Shown here one piece after another: positions 46,366 to 56,954 of a DNA stretch of 64,000 nucleotides; position 1 is the first letter of the stretch; each line of letters opens with the position of its first letter. The notes below the pieces were generated by a model. That model worked only from the letters and a program-made list of their open reading frames with translations. It made no database searches and was not told the DNA's origin. This stretch comes from Amanita rubescens. Taxonomy: Eukaryota; Basidiomycota; Agaricomycetes; Agaricales; Amanitaceae. A program made the translations under genes and the position numbers. The stretch covers positions 1-64,000 of the forward strand of contig WION01000186.1 of the NCBI GenBank assembly GCA_015039365.1, read 5' to 3'.

Positions 46366-48889
46366 TGCAATGTCACTCACAAGCTGTTGGTCAAAGGAAA
46401 AGAAGTCATGAGACTGCCTGTCACAAAATATACTATGTCATTCACTCCCTGTCAGTCACAGGAAAAAATGTGATGAGACTGCCTTGGAGAGAATATACAA
46501 TGTCACTCACTTGCTATTGGTCACAGGATTGAAAGAGCTTTTCACAAAATGTGCAACATCACTTACCAGCTGTTGGCCATAGATGAGACTGCCTTTCTCA
46601 AAATGTCCAATGTCACTTACTTCCTGTTGGCCATATTGATGAGACTGTCTTTCATAAAATGTGCAATGTCACTCACAGACTGTTGATCATAAGAAAAAAT
46701 GTGATGAGACTGCCTTTCACAAAATGTGCAATGTCACTCACTTGCTGTTGGTCATAGGATAAAATGTGATGAGACTGCCCATCACAAAATGTGCAATGTC
46801 ACTAACTCGCTGTTGGTTATAGGAAAAGATGCAATGAGATTGGCTTTCACAAATTGTGATAATGTCACCTACAGACTATTGGTCATAGAAAAAGATGTGA
46901 TGAGACTGTTTTTCACAAAATGTGAAATGTTACTCACTTCCTGTTGATCAGTTCAATATGGTGCTGAGATTGCCTTCAATAAAATGTGCAATGCCACTCA
47001 CAAGCTATTGGTCATGGAATAAATGTGATGAGACTTCCTTCCTTTCACACAATGTGCAATGTCACTCACAGACTGTTGGTCATAGGAAATGCTGTTTACA
47101 AAATGTGTAATGTCACTCACAGACTGTTGGTCACAGGAAAAGAGCCAATTCACAAAATGTGCAATGTCACTCACAAGCTGTTGGTCATAAGAAAAGATCT
47201 GATGACACCACCATTCACAAAATGTGGAATACAGTCACTCACTCCCTGTTGATGATAGGAAAAGATGTGATGAGACTGCTGTTCACAAAATGCACAATGT
47301 CATTCACTTCCTGTTGGTCATTCAAGGAAAAGATGTGATGAGATTGCCTTTCACAAAAAGTGCAATGTCACTCACAGACTGTTGGTCATAGAAAAAGAAT
47401 GTGATGAGACTGCCTTTCACACAATGTTCAATGTCACTCACTTGCTGTTGGTCATAGGGAAAGATCTGATGAGGCTGCCTTTCACAGAATGTGTACTGTC
47501 ACTCACTTGCTGTTGGTCATAGGAAAAGATGTTTGGACTTTTATTATTATTACAAATCACACAACATCAGTGACTCACTTGCTGGTTGTCATAGGAAAAA
47601 ATGTGATGAGACTGCCTTTCACAAAATATGCAATGTCCCTCACATACTGTTGGTAAAACATGTAATGAGACTGCCTTTCACAAAATGTGCAATGTCACTC
47701 ACTTGCTGTTGGTCATTGGAAAAGATGTGATGAGATTGCCTTTCACAAAATGTGCAATGTCACTCACTTGCTGTTGGTCATAGGAAATGATGTGATGAGA
47801 CTGCCATTTATAAAATGTGCAATGTTACTCACTTGCTGTTGGTCATTGGGGAAGATGTGATGAGCCTTCCACAAAATGAACACCACTCACAGACTGTTGG
47901 TTATAGAAAAGGTGTGATGAGATTGCCTTTTACAAATTGTGCAATGTCACTCACAAGCTGTTGGTCATAGGAAAAGATGTGATGAGGCTGCCTTTCATCA
48001 AATGTCACTCACTTCCTGCTAAAGATGTGATAACTTGACTGCCTTTCACAAAACATCACTCACTTGCTGTTGGTCATAGGAAAAGATACAATGAGACTGC
48101 ATTTACAACAAGATGTCCATTGAATGCCACTGTGTCACTCACTTGCTGTTGGTCATAGGAAAAGATGTGACAAGACTGGGGCCTTCCACAAAATGTCTAA
48201 TATCACTTACTTCCTGTTGGTTGTAGGATAAAATGTGATGAGACTGCAATTAACAAAATGTCTATGTGACTCACACGCTGGAGTCAGTCATAGGAAAAGA
48301 TATGATGAGACTGCTTTTCACGGAATGTGCAATGTCACTCACAAACTGTTGATTATAGGAAAAGATATGATGATGAGAATGTCTTTAACAAATGTCCAAT
48401 GGTCACCATGTCACTCACAAACTGTTCCATGGTTAGAGGAAAAATGTGATGAGGCTGCCTTTCACAAAATGTCCAATATCCAAGTCACTCACAAGCTGTT
48501 GGTCATAGAAAAAAATGTGATGAGACTGCCTTTTACAAAATGTCCAATGTCACTCACTCGCTGTTAATCATAGGAAAAGATGTAATGAGGCTGCCTTTCA
48601 CACAGTATATGTAGTATAATGTCACTCACAAGCTATTTGTCATAGGAAAAAATGTGATATTATGTCACTATGTCACTCACTCGCTATTGGTCAAAGGAAA
48701 AGATGTGATGAGATTGCCAAGTTTTCACAAAATATCCAATCATTTTACTCACTTGCTGCCATTGGTCATGGGGAAAGACATGATGAGGCAGCCTTTCACA
48801 AAATGTGCAATGTCACTCACTTCCTGTTGGTTATAGTACAGGGAAAGTACTGCCTTTCACATAATATGTAATGTCACTCACTCTCTGTT
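46366..48889 (-). repeat. Array of 65-bp intron-like units separated by 3-nt exons, left part
   Basis: About 40 units with a modal period of 65 bp (for example ATGAGA at 47,665, 47,730 and 47,795). Read on the minus strand, each unit is GTGAGTGACATTGCACATT...CCTATGACCAACAG followed by a variable triplet, then the next GTGAGT. Every unit has an AG before the triplet and GT(R)AGT or a close variant after it, and its length (about 62 nt) equals a normal basidiomycete intron. Triplets read mainly CAA, GAA, TCT, CTT, CGA, GGA, TTT and TAT. None that I could read is TAA, TGA or TAG. The right part resumes after the retrotransposon. CpG is nearly absent. Confidence 0.85.
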
Positions 48890-49313
48890 TGTTATGTTTG
48901 TTCGTTCACTGATAAGTCAAGCCTATCAGGTACCGTAGGTTCCTCAAGGGAATTCCGGCACTTAAGAACGTTCAATGAAATAGGAGTGTTATCGGATAAG
49001 TCCTCAAGGGAGCTTAGACGATAACGAGACAGATTTTGACTGTTAAAACTAGACTGAGGTCTAGTCGTATATTTGCGTGATTTATATAGTACAGAGTACA
49101 TACGCAAATATGGTAAGTATATATGCATGTGATAATGAAAACGGTTGCATGTGATAATGAAACGGTTAACATGTGAAAAACGAACATACATGTGATAAAG
49201 GTAATTGGCATATGATAAACGATGAATGTTCCGGAAGGAACGCATATGCAAATAACGGCATAGGAGGGATGATAAGGTAAGAAAAAGACAGGCCATGACG
49301 TACGTTTGTAACA
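48890..49313 (-). repeat. 3' LTR
   Basis: 424 bp, the same as 56,955-57,378 in length and, by eye, in sequence. It contains the short palindrome ACTAGAC-TGAG-GTCTAGT. Confidence 0.95.
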
Positions 49314-49316
49314 TAG

Positions 49317-49326
49317 CCCTTCTCCT
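49317..49326 (-). other. Polypurine tract
   Basis: AGGAGAAGGG on the element's sense strand, 3 nt from the 3' LTR, is where plus-strand DNA synthesis would be primed. Confidence 0.65.
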
Positions 49327-49370
49327 ACATACGAAGTCCAATATTCACCGAATATTGAAATAATTTGTGA

Positions 49371-51581
49371 CTACGTGTCACGGTTGTGTTCGGCATCGCT
49401 GTCGTAGGTGTAAGAGTCTTCATTTCCTTGCCAGGGATGACGACGGCGGCGGCGGTTATCAGTAAGTCGTTCTTGAAGAGTCGATCGCTCTTCTCGTGTA
49501 TTCGAGGCGGTCATAGTGGCGATATGTCGTGTTGATTGTCCTCGTGTGGATTGGCCTCGACGGTTTCCAAGGTTTCGTCGTGATGGTGGAGGTCCAGTAG
49601 TAGTAGTAGTGAAACGGTTACCTGGAGGACGAGTATTTGTTCCTCGTTGTCTTCTTTCAATAAGTGGGGAAGGTTCGCCTTGTTCAAGTTGGGCGGAATC
49701 GATAGTAGTAGCGGGTGAGGCGGTAGAAATTCGTCTTTCAGGGATTTGTTCAAACGGTGTGGGCAGCGACGATTGTGTCATAGCGTCTGGATAAGTGGGA
49801 GGCGGGGTTTCCTCATGCATCGGTCCTCGGCGTATTTCTCGTCGTTGATGGTGCTCGGTAGTGTGATGTGGGGCTCCGCACATGTAACAGCCTTGAGTTC
49901 CAGGGATATCTTCTCCTTCGAAGGCTAGGTTATTTGGTTCGAACGACACCAATCGTTCGGCTGAGGGATCAGGTCCGTGCAGGTGAAAGATAGTGCGACG
50001 TGTCGGATTTTCAAGGATAGGGACATCGCGTCCTTCAATCGTATGTCCTGTTTGAAGTGCGATGACGGCGGCGTCTTGGTATTCGTTATTGGTATTAGGT
50101 CTGTTAGGGCTACGATCGTGCCTCCATACGAGATTATTAATCGTCGTTTGTAGTTGTCGTAGTATAGTTACATCCCAACCATCAGGGGTCATCATTGGGT
50201 TGAGACGGTCGCTAAGGGTTCGAATACGTTCGAACGTAGCATTGACGGGAGTGCGGGGAAATACAGGGCGTCCGTGCATCCAGGCCATGCCAGTGTCTAA
50301 AGCGGGTTGTCGTGTTGGTTGGATGAAATGGTGACGATGTCCGGCGGTGGTAAGACGGGTTGCTTCTTCGAGGTATACGTCTCCTCGTAAGTCACAAAAC
50401 CAATGAATATTGTTCCAGATCATCAGGGTGATCCAGCGGTTGCGTTGCGGTTCTCGGAACCGGCGGGTAAGATTAATGATGACGTTAACGAGGGCCATCA
50501 GATCAGGGCGAACATATCTATTCAAGATGAACAGATAGTTGTTGGCAAAGGTCCAGGATGTGAATAACGTCCAGATTCGGTAAAAGGCTCGTCGAATTAT
50601 TGGATCCACGAAGGAGGGGATGGCGTAATGCGTCAGGATGACGTTTATAGCGGGAATGTCAGGTGCGGGCACATTAAAGTTGTCGTCATTGACAGAGGCG
50701 TGCTGGAAGTAGAACCTAGGAATAGGTCCTTCGGCAGGGAGTCTAGGTACTGGACTCATGGATCGAGCGTGAGTTTCCCTCATTAAATCCAATGGGGTGT
50801 AAAGGGGCCTTGGCGATGGAGTGTCTTCTGGGAAGACAATAGGGATTGAAATGGGATTGACGAGTCTTTCATTGATCTCATCATCGATAGCAGCATTGGC
50901 GGTGATGGTATCGATTTCGGCGGCAACAGCGTTAGCGGCGGCAGAGATGGCAGCGGTGGTTGCGGCATTGGTGGCAGCGATGGTTCTTGCCCTTTCGAGG
51001 TAGTCGTTGACGAGTTCTTCATCAATAGGAGGAACTCCCAGGGTAAAGGCGGTGGTATTGAACATGAGTAGTCCTTCTCGCATGATCCGGATATCCTCAG
51101 AGGTGGTGTCGGGACGTGGTCCGCGTGCGTAGGTGATAACCATTTGGTCTCTGGTGGCGAATACTTGAGCCACCATTTCCTGCATTTCGGGTGGCACAGG
51201 GGTATCAGGGAGAATAGCGTTCCCCATATCTGTGACGTTTCGCATTAGTTCTTCTATCGTAGAAGCGTTTGATGGTGGGAAGGTATAGGATGAGTCAGAA
51301 GATGAAGAATCTTCTTCTCGTGGCATGAATTCCTCGTCAGAAGGAATTATAGGGAACCATTCTGTACCGATGGATGTGTAATGTAACATACAGATGGGAG
51401 GAGGAATTGGCAATGGTGCGGGTGATTCCTCTCTAGAAGGGGTCGGAGGGACGGTTTCCTCGACGACTGTTGAAGCGGCTGGAGTAGCAGCGGCGGATAG
51501 GTTATCAATGGGGGAGGACATGGTTTCAAGAGCGGCGTTTTCGTGGTTTACGAATAGTGGGGGTAGTTGCTGTGATTCCAT
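49371..51581 (-). CDS. Retrotransposon ORF3, 736 residues, unknown, with a CCHH zinc knuckle
   Basis: A complete open frame lies downstream of pol, where some retroelements carry env. Its ATG at 51,581 overlaps the pol end by 56 nt in another frame. The N-terminal third is acidic, Pro/Ser-rich and then Ala-rich (about residues 200-240). The middle (about residues 290-520) is helical and Trp/Arg-rich (IRRAFYRIWTLFTSWTFANN, FREPQRNRWITLMIWNNIHW). Near residue 580 is CYMCGAPHHTTEHH, which has CX2CX4HX4 knuckle spacing with His in the last position. An Arg/Thr-rich tail follows. I see no signal peptide or membrane anchor, so it is unlikely to be an envelope. The layout is that of a second Gag-like, nucleic-acid-binding protein. 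Confidence 0.85.
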   Translation of the reverse strand: MESQQLPPLFVNHENAALETMSSPIDNLSAAATPAASTVVEETVPPTPSREESPAPLPIPPPICMLHYTSIGTEWFPIIPSDEEFMPREEDSSSSDSSYTFPPSNASTIEELMRNVTDMGNAILPDTPVPPEMQEMVAQVFATRDQMVITYARGPRPDTTSEDIRIMREGLLMFNTTAFTLGVPPIDEELVNDYLERARTIAATNAATTAAISAAANAVAAEIDTITANAAIDDEINERLVNPISIPIVFPEDTPSPRPLYTPLDLMRETHARSMSPVPRLPAEGPIPRFYFQHASVNDDNFNVPAPDIPAINVILTHYAIPSFVDPIIRRAFYRIWTLFTSWTFANNYLFILNRYVRPDLMALVNVIINLTRRFREPQRNRWITLMIWNNIHWFCDLRGDVYLEEATRLTTAGHRHHFIQPTRQPALDTGMAWMHGRPVFPRTPVNATFERIRTLSDRLNPMMTPDGWDVTILRQLQTTINNLVWRHDRSPNRPNTNNEYQDAAVIALQTGHTIEGRDVPILENPTRRTIFHLHGPDPSAERLVSFEPNNLAFEGEDIPGTQGCYMCGAPHHTTEHHQRREIRRGPMHEETPPPTYPDAMTQSSLPTPFEQIPERRISTASPATTIDSAQLEQGEPSPLIERRQRGTNTRPPGNRFTTTTTGPPPSRRNLGNRRGQSTRGQSTRHIATMTASNTREERSTLQERLTDNRRRRRHPWQGNEDSYTYDSDAEHNRDT

Positions 51582-54500
51582 GTTGTTCCTTATATTCGTT
51601 TAAGGTCTCTTCGGAGTGTTCTAAGTTTTCCTCGGTTTCCCATGAATTGTCAGATGTCGGATAACCTTTCCATTTGACTAAAAATTGCCATTGGTTTCCT
51701 TTTCTTCGGTGCGAGACAATCGTCTCGATTTCGTATTCTTCTTTGTTATCTATAAGGTCTGGGGTTGGTCTGGTAAAGTTTGGACCATGTGTTTCGTTTT
51801 CATGATAAGGGGTAAGGAGTGAAACATGAAAAACGGGGTGAATCTTCCATCTTGGGGGAAGTTCAAGTTTAGCGGTGACAGGTCCTAAGATCTTTTCGAT
51901 CTTGAACGGTCCTTCTCGTCTAGGCGAGAATTTTCTTATTTGTCCAGTTTTCAGGTTTCGTGAGTCTAGCCATACCAAGTCTCCTTCTTTAAATGCGGGA
52001 GATTTCCCTTTGACACGTTGAGTCATTAGCTGTCTAGCTAATTCGTGTGCGGCGAGAGCTTCGTCTCGTATTTGTGTTAAGACCTTGAAGCGGTCTTCAG
52101 CGGCGGGTACGTTGATTCGCGGGAATGCTGTGGGGATAGCCACAGGCTCTATTCCAAACATGATTTCAAACGGCGTCATCTTGGTAGATTGATGTATTCG
52201 TTGATTGTGCGCGAATTCTGCTAATGGCAGATGATCTTTCCATTGTTTTGGATGATCAACGCAGTATAACCGGAGGTAGGTTTCTAGCTCTTGATTGAGT
52301 CGTTCCGATTCTCCGTCAGTTTGCGGGTGAAAGGCGGTCGACTTTCTATGGTTAATTCCGAAGATCTTGCAGATTTCTTCGAAAACTTTAGAGGTAAATT
52401 GTGGTCCTCTATCGGAAATGAGGGTTGTTGGTAACCCGTATCGTTTATAAACATCGTTAATATAAGAGTTGGCGGTATCCATAGCGGTAAAAGATTTTTT
52501 GCATGGTATGAATATTACGCCCTTTGTTAAGCCTTGATCGACCACGGTCAAAACAGAATCAAAACCGTCGATAATTGGCAGATCTGTGATGAAGTCCATT
52601 GAAACTTGTTCAAATGGGCGTGTGGCGTGGGATTTAATAGGCATCAAACCCGGTGTGATCGGATGTGTATTAACCTTCATTTGTTGACATAAGGCACAGC
52701 CTTCGACCCATTTAGATACGGTCGTTGTCATTCCAGGCCAATAATAGTCGCGGCGGATAAGCTCTAGTGTCTTTAATCGTCCAGGGTGACCCATAACTAC
52801 GGGGTCGTGATGTGACTTGATTATTTCATTTCGTAATTCTTCGTTTTGAGGAACATAAACGCGTCCTTGATAACGAATGATGTTGTTATCGTTCTTCCAG
52901 TCATTAAACTTTGATCGGAGGGGTAGTTTTCCGTGTTTGAGACCGTCGATTACAACTTTAGCGAATTTGTCTTGTGGCAATAATTCAGTGATTTTATCTG
53001 CCCAAGATACATTGATTGCGGCGATAACCATGTCATCAGTGATCATGGTTTGTGGGATTTCTTTTGCTTTTGCCTCTTCTTCGTTAATATGGTCAGGGCG
53101 TCTCGATAAAGCGTCTGCCTGAATAAGTTTTGATCCAGGGACGTGTTCCAACTTGATATCAAACTCTGTGATTTCTTGCCACCAGCGTGACTGTCTGGCG
53201 GTCATCTTTTGTGGATGTTTGTAATATGATAAATTCTTATGATCACAGTGGATCATAATCGTGTGTGGGCTTCCTTTTAGAAGGTGTCTCCAGGTTTCAA
53301 ACGCTTTCTTTATTGCTAATAACTCGCGATCGTATACTTGATATCTTTGTTCGGTATCGCTTAACCGATGACTGATAAATCCGCATGGGTGCAGTTCTCC
53401 ATCAGATCCCCGTTGTTTCAGGACGGCTCCTACCGCCCAGTTTGATGCATCGGTCTCTAATAAAAACGGTTTCGTCGGATCTGGCATTACTAGAACCGGT
53501 TCTTCTAGGAATTTCTCCTTTAACGTGTCAAATGCTTTTTGACATTCTGCATCCCATCGGAAGGGAACTGTTTTCTTTGTAAGTTCCGTGAGCGGAGCTA
53601 CTATTTCGGCGTAATTTCCTATAAATTTCCTGTAAAAGTTCGCGAACCCTAGAAATGACCGTATTTGTTTAACAGTTTTCGGTTCGGGCCATTTGCTGAT
53701 TCCAGCGAGTTTTACGGGGTCCATCATGATCTTTCCTTCTTTGACGATCATCCCAAGGAATTCGACTTCCTTGGCGACGAATTTACATTTTTCCAGTTTC
53801 AGGAACAGATCGTTTTCTTTCAGCCGTTGCAAGACTTGCTTAGTGCGCTCCCTCGTTTCTTCCTCGTTCGCTCCATATATCAACATATCGTCAATATAGA
53901 CGACTAGCCATCCTTCGGCTATCATGTCACGGAAGTATTCGTTCATCATCGTTTGAAATGTTGACGGTGAATTGCATAATCCAAAGAGCATTACAGTAGG
54001 CTCGAAGAGACCACGGTTTGTCGTGAACGCGGCTTTCCATTCGTCGCCTTTCTTTATTCGCACATTATTGTAACCCCATCGGAGGTCTAACTTGGAGAAG
54101 TATTTTGCTTTTCTTAGTTTTAATAATAAGTCGGATACTAAAGGAAGGGGATAGGCATTTCGTTTCGTCCAGCTATTGATGTATCGGTAATCTTGGCAAG
54201 GTCTCAACTCTCCTTTTTCTTTCTTTGCAACGTAAAAGAAAGGAGACGCTTGCGGAGATTGTGATGGTCGAATGTAGCCTTTTTTGAGCTGTTCGTCGAC
54301 CCATTTATTCATTAGCTGTTCTTCGTGGATTGATAACGGGTAGTTCTTCGCCACTTTAGGTTTAAACCCTTCTTTTAGATCTATTGCATGATCCCATTGT
54401 CGTGAAATGGGAAATCGTTCTGATGTCTGTTTATCAAAAACTTTTCTCCATTTGTCATATTCAGGGGGTAATTCTACTTTCGTAGATTTATCTTCGTGTT

Positions 54501-55122
54501 CATGTGCGAGCGCTTGAGACGCTGATGTTTTCGCTTGGATCCAAAGGTGATCAGTCTCGAGATCTTCGTCCTCTTCTGCGTTCAATTCTTCTTCTTTTTG
54601 GATATACCGAAGGTACATTTCGGTTTCTTCGTCGCAATTAAACGTAGTTTCTTCTTCCGGATCGATCTTCCTTTCGTCGGGGAATCTAACTGTTCCTTCA
54701 GACCAATCTATTCTGGGGTTGATTTCTCGGAGCCAAGGTAATCCTAATATCAGTCGTTGATCGCCTAGTCGTGTGACATAAAACCAGTCTTTAAACCGGT
54801 TGTCTTCGATGTTATAGCTTATCTGGATTTTATACCGTATATCTCCAGACTTGTTATTTGTTCCGTCCACATTTCGCACTGGGATGGGTTTCTTTAAGCG
54901 AGTGATTTCGTTCCAATTGACGAGTGAGCTATCGACGAATTTTCCTTGTGCGCCTGAGTCGATAAGGGCTTTGGTTTCAGCGGTTTTTAGATTCGAACAT
55001 TTGGTAATGGGAATGGTGATTTTATTTCTGGATATAGAAGATACTGTTACACCATTTATACATAGTTGTTCGTCTTCAGAGACGACGGACGCTGATTTCT
55101 CGTCGTCTCGTTCTAAAAACCC
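51526..55122 (-). CDS. pol: Pol polyprotein: protease, reverse transcriptase, RNase H, integrase, chromodomain
   Basis: The frame opens in the -1 frame relative to gag at about 55,122 (GFLERDDEKSASVV...). In order it carries the protease active site ALIDSGAQGKFVD, RLILGLPWL, RT blocks FSKLDLRWGYNNVRI and YIDDMLIYG (YxDD), RNase H FLLETDASNWAVGAVL, and a zinc-binding HHCC (HHDPVVMGHPG ... CALCQQ). The integrase core is MDFITDLP / LISDRGPQFTS / SERLNQELE, followed by GPF/Y (RREGPFKIEKIL). A C-terminal chromodomain reads EYEIETIVSHRRKG...FLVKWKGYP..DNSWE. The frame is uninterrupted for about 1,190 codons, so the enzyme set could be functional. The chromodomain suggests targeting to modified histones. 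Confidence 0.95.
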   Translation of the reverse strand, partial: GFLERDDEKSASVVSEDEQLCINGVTVSSISRNKITIPITKCSNLKTAETKALIDSGAQGKFVDSSLVNWNEITRLKKPIPVRNVDGTNNKSGDIRYKIQISYNIEDNRFKDWFYVTRLGDQRLILGLPWLREINPRIDWSEGTVRFPDERKIDPEEETTFNCDEETEMYLRYIQKEEELNAEEDEDLETDHLWIQAKTSASQALAHEHEDKSTKVELPPEYDKWRKVFDKQTSERFPISRQWDHAIDLKEGFKPKVAKNYPLSIHEEQLMNKWVDEQLKKGYIRPSQSPQASPFFYVAKKEKGELRPCQDYRYINSWTKRNAYPLPLVSDLLLKLRKAKYFSKLDLRWGYNNVRIKKGDEWKAAFTTNRGLFEPTVMLFGLCNSPSTFQTMMNEYFRDMIAEGWLVVYIDDMLIYGANEEETRERTKQVLQRLKENDLFLKLEKCKFVAKEVEFLGMIVKEGKIMMDPVKLAGISKWPEPKTVKQIRSFLGFANFYRKFIGNYAEIVAPLTELTKKTVPFRWDAECQKAFDTLKEKFLEEPVLVMPDPTKPFLLETDASNWAVGAVLKQRGSDGELHPCGFISHRLSDTEQRYQVYDRELLAIKKAFETWRHLLKGSPHTIMIHCDHKNLSYYKHPQKMTARQSRWWQEITEFDIKLEHVPGSKLIQADALSRRPDHINEEEAKAKEIPQTMITDDMVIAAINVSWADKITELLPQDKFAKVVIDGLKHGKLPLRSKFNDWKNDNNIIRYQGRVYVPQNEELRNEIIKSHHDPVVMGHPGRLKTLELIRRDYYWPGMTTTVSKWVEGCALCQQMKVNTHPITPGLMPIKSHATRPFEQVSMDFITDLPIIDGFDSVLTVVDQGLTKGVIFIPCKKSFTAMDTANSYINDVYKRYGLPTTLISDRGPQFTSKVFEEICKIFGINHRKSTAFHPQTDGESERLNQELETYLRLYCVDHPKQWKDHLPLAEFAHNQRIHQSTKMTPFEIMFGIEPVAIPTAFPRINVPAAEDRFKVLTQIRDEALAAHELARQLMTQRVKGKSPAFKEGDLVWLDSRNLKTGQIRKFSPRREGPFKIEKILGPVTAKLELPPRWKIHPVFHVSLLTPYHENETHGPNFTRPTPDLIDNKEEYEIETIVSHRRKGNQWQFLVKWKGYPTSDNSWETEENLEHSEETLNEYKEQHGITATTPTIRKPRKRRS

Positions 55123-56917
55123 TTTTTGTTCAATTTTCGGCGGGCGCTACGTGGTAATGTTTTCGCCATTTCTCGTATGACGGCGATTCTCTGGTCTTCG
55201 TCGTTTTCACTGTTGGATTCTTCACTTGACGAGCCACTGTCGTCTTCATCGTTATCCGCATCCAGCGCTCTGATTCTTTTTCCTTTTCCTTTCCCTTTGT
55301 TGCGGTTACTATTTCGGCCGCGTGGTTTTCCTCGAAATTGTCCTCTAGGGGCTGCCCTTCCTCGTGAATTCCCAAGGTTTTGTCGTTTCTTTTTTGGATT
55401 AGGGCAGTCCGAGATTAAATGTCCTGTTTTTCCACATCCATAGCATACAGCGGTTTTTACCCATTCCATGGAGGTTTCAGCAATCTGCATTTGTCGTGCC
55501 TGTCGATTTAATTCAAGTACAGCCTCGTCGACTTCCATTTTGTCATCAAACTCTTTTACTTGGCCAAAAGTGGAGAATAAGGTGTTTGCCACTTCTATGT
55601 CAAGGATACGAGTTCGTAATGATTTATAGGTTGTCGGGGCACCTCCTAGTCGTAGCTTTCTCTCGTAAGGTGTTTGGTAATCCTAAAACTAGGAGATGAC
55701 ATTTCGTCGTATCATCAGTGATTTTGGCTAAATTGATGTCTCGATCGACGCGCGCAATATATTGATTAATTGATTGCTTTGGGAGTTTTCTCCATGTGAG
55801 TAATCTGTGCATGGCTAGTCCTGCTTCGTCTACTTGTCCCCAATCTTCTTTCAGTTCTTTAATAAAAGCGTCATAGTTGGCGTATTTTGTCGTTTCGGCA
55901 TCATATTCAGGTTATTTTGTTGTCGCGCCATTGTTGAGCGTTGCCATCAATATGATACATAATGAACTGTATCTTATCTTGAGCATCCGTCATTTTATTC
56001 ATTTTCATGAATAATTCGGCTTTCGCTATGAACGGATTGAGATATTTTCGATCTCCTTCGAACGGTTTAGGAGGTTTGATCTTCGGTAGATCTGACCTTG
56101 GTTCGGTCCGGGGTCCTGATCCACTCATATCTCGTTCTTTTCCTTTTCTAGAAGGAAATGGGTTGATTGGTGGGGCAAACAAGTATGGAAATACGACAGG
56201 GGGTGATGGTGCGGGTCGTGTAGCTTCGAGTTTAGATTCGGTTGCAAGGGATAAGGAAGCGATGAGTTGAGCTGAGGTTTCGTCTTCAACTCGTTGTTCA
56301 ACTGTGGGTATAACAACGTCTTCGGTTCCAGGTGCGTATTCAAGTTTATCTTGGGATTCTTCTTCTTTCTCTTGTTCAGAGAAGGAATCTTTATTGTCTT
56401 CTTTATCGGACTCTCCTGACGGTTCAGCGCTTTCTCTATAATGAATGTGCGGTGATACAACGGGAGTTTCTTGGCTAATGATTAAGGTTTCTGGTTCATT
56501 CGCTTTCTTCCAACGTTGTAGTGCGGTTTGTGTTAACTCCTCTTTTCCTCCTATGAAGGGTTCTCCTTCAAAGTATTCGTCTCTAATAAAGTACGGTTCT
56601 TCTCCTGTTTCTGATTCAGTGGCGTACCAACGTTTACTTCCTTCGTGAAAGGCAAGTTTGCGTTCGTTTAGATATAATCCTCCTTCGAACGGGAAGGATT
56701 GATTTGGTGGTCTTCCAAGTTTTTGTTTTACCCAGAACTGGTGACCTGGTACGGGTTTCCCTGAAGCGGTATAACACCAGCCGTTTTCTCGTTTATCCCA
56801 ATAAATGGAATGTTCGTTGAGATAATAGAGATGGTCAAGGGGGTTTTGTTTGGCGTTATTCGGAGGGGTACTTTTAGATTGTCGTGGAGCAATGGTGAAT
56901 GATGGGAGGTGAGAGCG
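55113..56917 (-). pseudogene. gag: gag, with two apparent single-base insertions and no AUG at its 5' end
   Basis: The frame is open from 56,917 to about 55,915. It begins PSFTIAPRQSKS, continues through a Trp/Tyr-rich conserved-looking block (HSIYWDKRENGWCYTASGKP), an acidic stretch, and KPPKPFEGDRKYLNPF, the start of the capsid region. It shifts near 55,915 to EYDAETTKYANYDAFIKE and again near 55,660 to LRLGGAPTTYKSLRTRI. It then runs through the zinc knuckle CYGCGKTGHLISDC and an Arg/Gly-rich tail to the TAG at 55,113. The first in-frame ATG is at 56,128, about 260 codons into the open frame. Both shifts fit one extra base and so may be sequence errors. Confidence 0.8.
55116..55122 (-). 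promoter_or_regulatory. Slippery heptamer for -1 gag-pol frameshifting
   Basis: On the sense strand the gag frame ends G-GGT-TTT-TAG. G GGU UUU is a canonical X XXY YYZ slippery site, directly before the gag stop. Slipping back one base enters the long pol frame (GGG TTT TTA GAA). Confidence 0.7.
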
Positions 56918-56941
56918 TTAAAGCTATCGTGCTCGGAGAGG

Positions 56942-56953
56942 AGTCTAGTTTTA
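56942..56953 (-). other. Primer-binding site of self-priming (Tf1-like) type
   Basis: The 12 nt next to the 5' LTR read TAAAACTAGACT on the sense strand, one base from the LTR end. They are exactly complementary to AGTCTAGTTTTA inside the 5' LTR (57,109-57,120). I see no match to a tRNA 3' end. This is the arrangement known from Tf1 and sushi elements, in which the mRNA 5' end folds back to prime reverse transcription. Confidence 0.65.
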
Positions 56954-56954
56954 T

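Noticed and set aside
46366..48889. Regular repeats with a variable short element, superficially CRISPR-like
   Set aside because: The 65-bp units are long and the variable part is only 3 nt, in a eukaryotic context. The splice-site reading explains the conserved borders better.
49516..51025. Plus-strand and alternate-frame ORFs inside the retrotransposon ORF3
   Set aside because: They are short, without motifs, and overlap a 736-codon frame with a zinc knuckle.
49371..51581. ORF3 as a viral-type envelope gene
   Set aside because: It has the position of env, but no signal peptide, no membrane anchor and no cysteine-rich ectodomain. The knuckle and basic tail point to nucleic-acid binding instead.
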